Shown one piece after another: positions 62,295 through 64,000 of a stretch of 64,000 bases of DNA. The position numbers were made by a program, and so were the translations under genes. Location: assembly GCA_001873065.1 (NCBI GenBank), contig MNYM01000035.1, positions 62,001 to 126,000 on the forward strand, written 5' to 3'. The stretch is from Flavobacteriaceae bacterium CG2_30_31_66. Lineage in GTDB: Bacteria; Bacteroidota; Bacteroidia; Flavobacteriales; Flavobacteriaceae. The notes below the pieces were generated by a model, which saw nothing but the letters and a program-made list of their open reading frames with translations, did not search any database and was not told the origin of the DNA. How positions within the stretch are numbered: the stretch's first letter is position 1; every line of letters starts with the position of its first letter.

Positions 62295-62325
62295 CAAAGG
62301 TCATTTTTTACCAATTTGACCTTTG
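62295..62325 (+). repeat. Intercistronic hairpin before the TonB receptor gene
   Basis: CAAAGGTCA (62295-62303) and TGACCTTTG (62317-62325) are perfectly complementary around 13 bases, 6 bases after the lipoprotein stop and 16 bases before the receptor ATG. No T-tract follows, so it is more likely to process or stabilise mRNA than to terminate it. Confidence 0.65.
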
Positions 62326-62341
62326 GTTTAACCCTATGTAG

Positions 62342-64000
62342 ATGAAAAATTTATCAACAGTGTTTTTGATATTTTTAAGTTTCGGTTTTTTAACCGCTCA
62401 AAACAAAGAAAAAGACACTACTAAAATCATACAACTTAAAGAAATTGTTTTGATAGGAAAAAAGGCTGCTACTTATCAAAAAGAAGCAAAGTCTTTGGGT
62501 ACTATTGATGAATATCTCAACCAATCTTCACGCATCAATATGATAAAACGTGGTGCGTATGCTTGGGAACCAATCATCAATAATATGCCCACAGAAAGAA
62601 CGTTGGTTACTATTGATGGTATGCGAATTTTTGGCGCTTGTACTGATAAAATGGATCCTATTACTTCGTATGTTGAAGTCACCAATCTTTCAGAAGCAGT
62701 TGTTCAAGATGGTCAATCAGGAAGCCTTTTTGGCAATACAATTGGTGGCTCAATAGACTTAAAAAGGAACAAAACAATTTTTGGAGAAAAAAAACTGGAA
62801 GTCCAGTTACAATCGGGATTTGAATCAAATAATAGCCAAAAAATATTGGGAAGTTCTGTCAATTTTAAAAATGAGATATTCTATTTTGATTTGGATGTAA
62901 TGAGCAGAAATGCAGAAAACTATAGCGCAGCAAACAATCAAGAAGTATTGTATTCTCAGTTTAACAAACTCAATTTTTCCAATATTCTTGGTTTTCAGAT
63001 CAAAGAAAATAAACTGATAGAAACTTCCATTATTTATGACAATGCAACTGATGTTGGTTATCCTGCATTGACTATGGATGTTTCATTGGCTAAAGCTCTC
63101 ATAACATCCATAAAATATGAGGTGATTCCTAAAAATTCAATTATTGAAAATTGGGAAACCAAAATATATTTTAACACCATAAAACATGTAATGGATGACA
63201 CAACTCGTCCAAATGTGCCCATTCATATGGATATGCCAGGTTGGAGTGAAACTTTTGGGTATTATTCTAAATTGAAATATCGGTTTGAAAAACATCATTT
63301 TTTAGTCAATTTGAATTCGTTTTACAATAAATCACTGGCTGAAATGACCATGTATCCCAATAATCCAAACGAAAACTTGATGTTTATGTTGACTTGGCCT
63401 GATGTACGAACTTTTTATAATGGGGTATTTTTAGAAGACACTTATGATTTAAGTCGCAATTCAAATCTAACATTGAATATTTCATTAGGAAGCCACATAA
63501 ATACTGTTACTAGTGAATTTGGATTGGAAAGTTTGCAGATTTTTTATCCAGAAATGTCTGATACAAAAAGTAGGTTTCTAAAAAGTTTTGGTGCTAATTA
63601 CCATTTTTCTAAGCTAGGATTTCACTGTCATTTTGGAGTTGCATATAGTGAACGAGCACCATCAGTTTCTGAAGGATATGGGTTTTATTTGTTCAATAGT
63701 TTTGATGGTTATGACAACATTGGAAATCCGAATTTGAAAAATGAAACAGCGATTGAGGGCAATTTTTCAATCGGATTGCAAAAGAAAAAATTTAGGATAA
63801 AAGCAAATGCTTCTTATTTTCATTTTTATGATTATATCATTGCTCACACAGACTTTAGTTTATCACCAATGACAATTGGAGCAAATGGTGTTCGTGTTTA
63901 TTCGTCATTAGATACTGCAACAATTTTAAATACTAGTCTTTCTGTTGAATATTTTATCAATCAATTTTTTACTTGGAATGTACAAACGAGTTATGCAATT
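62342..64000 (+). CDS. TonB-dependent receptor, OprC-like copper type (partial)
   Basis: The frame opens at ATG 62342 and runs to the end of the window (553 residues; C-terminus missing). It has a signal peptide (MKNLSTVFLIFLSFGFLTAQ), then a plug domain with MIKRGAYAWEP and TERTLVTIDGMRIFGACTDKMDP, then barrel strands. The plug holds Cys100-x3-Met104, as in the CxxxM copper site of OprC from Pseudomonas. An HMDMP segment (His295, Met296, Met298) lies in the barrel where OprC has HxM. The receptor would take up copper ions using TonB energy. It is last visible in the operon with the Cys-rich and FixH-like proteins. Confidence 0.85.
   Translation, partial: MKNLSTVFLIFLSFGFLTAQNKEKDTTKIIQLKEIVLIGKKAATYQKEAKSLGTIDEYLNQSSRINMIKRGAYAWEPIINNMPTERTLVTIDGMRIFGACTDKMDPITSYVEVTNLSEAVVQDGQSGSLFGNTIGGSIDLKRNKTIFGEKKLEVQLQSGFESNNSQKILGSSVNFKNEIFYFDLDVMSRNAENYSAANNQEVLYSQFNKLNFSNILGFQIKENKLIETSIIYDNATDVGYPALTMDVSLAKALITSIKYEVIPKNSIIENWETKIYFNTIKHVMDDTTRPNVPIHMDMPGWSETFGYYSKLKYRFEKHHFLVNLNSFYNKSLAEMTMYPNNPNENLMFMLTWPDVRTFYNGVFLEDTYDLSRNSNLTLNISLGSHINTVTSEFGLESLQIFYPEMSDTKSRFLKSFGANYHFSKLGFHCHFGVAYSERAPSVSEGYGFYLFNSFDGYDNIGNPNLKNETAIEGNFSIGLQKKKFRIKANASYFHFYDYIIAHTDFSLSPMTIGANGVRVYSSLDTATILNTSLSVEYFINQFFTWNVQTSYAI

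Noticed and set aside
1..64000. tRNA, rRNA, CRISPR arrays, insertion sequences or prophage
   Set aside because: I read the intergenic regions on both strands and found no cloverleaf, no regularly spaced repeats and no transposase or integrase frame.

Overview
The window comes from a low-GC member of the Bacteroidota, almost certainly a marine-type Flavobacteriaceae (Polaribacter/Tenacibaculum-like; the genus is a guess). The evidence is very AT-rich DNA, promoter -7 boxes of the TAnnTTTG type with almost no Shine-Dalgarno sequences, a secreted protein with a type IX secretion (T9SS) C-terminal sorting domain, and family-specific genes (DUF4292, HU-SPOR protein, DUF6909-like protein, DUF6311-like protein). 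I saw no rRNA, tRNA, CRISPR array, transposase or prophage.

Layout. 1-4000: the tail of a glycoside hydrolase, then two convergent decayed genes, a GAF-domain protein with about nine lesions and an HD-domain/PycTM-like membrane protein with three. 4.1-8.3 kb: an operon msrB-msrA-selO-xdhC-mobA (methionine sulfoxide repair, protein AMPylation, molybdenum cofactor handling) ending in a bidirectional terminator. 8.4-20.6 kb: a vSGLT-like symporter, a kinase-like protein of unknown role, dprA, an HU-SPOR protein, a thioesterase, a small MscS-like protein, a cell-envelope cluster (EnvC-like, DUF4292 lipoprotein, TPR protein, sugar nucleotidyltransferase) and an ABC-F ATPase. 20.6-27.1 kb: a MocR-type regulator locus. 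It has a hydrolase and an SLC13 transporter on the left and, on the right, a secreted protein and M14 carboxypeptidase fused by a deletion, then a porin. The same paired operator (AATTGGTA twice, 23 nt apart) lies in both flanking promoters. 27.2-33 kb: a DEDD exonuclease, a T9SS-secreted protein, a PhoB/PhoR-like two-component system and purD.

33-53 kb: a roughly 20 kb run of minus-strand genes starting at rnpA, then an S41 protease, a nucleoside-phosphorylase-like protein, a Wzz-like protein and rfbBAC, followed by a surface polysaccharide cluster. That cluster has five glycosyltransferases, a Wzx flippase, two Wzy/WaaL-like proteins, a large DUF6311-like membrane protein with two tandem C-terminal domains, and a WcaJ-type initiating transferase. 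rfbD is absent from the cluster.

53-64 kb: an acyl-CoA dehydrogenase, then a TolC/adaptor/RND efflux operon followed by three small proteins. Divergent from it is an apparent copper-acquisition operon (Cys-rich small membrane protein, Met/His-rich lipoprotein, TonB-dependent receptor with an OprC-like CxxxM motif). A perfect 16-bp palindrome lies between the two divergent operons. The copper locus and the MocR regulon are the two most interesting systems in the window.
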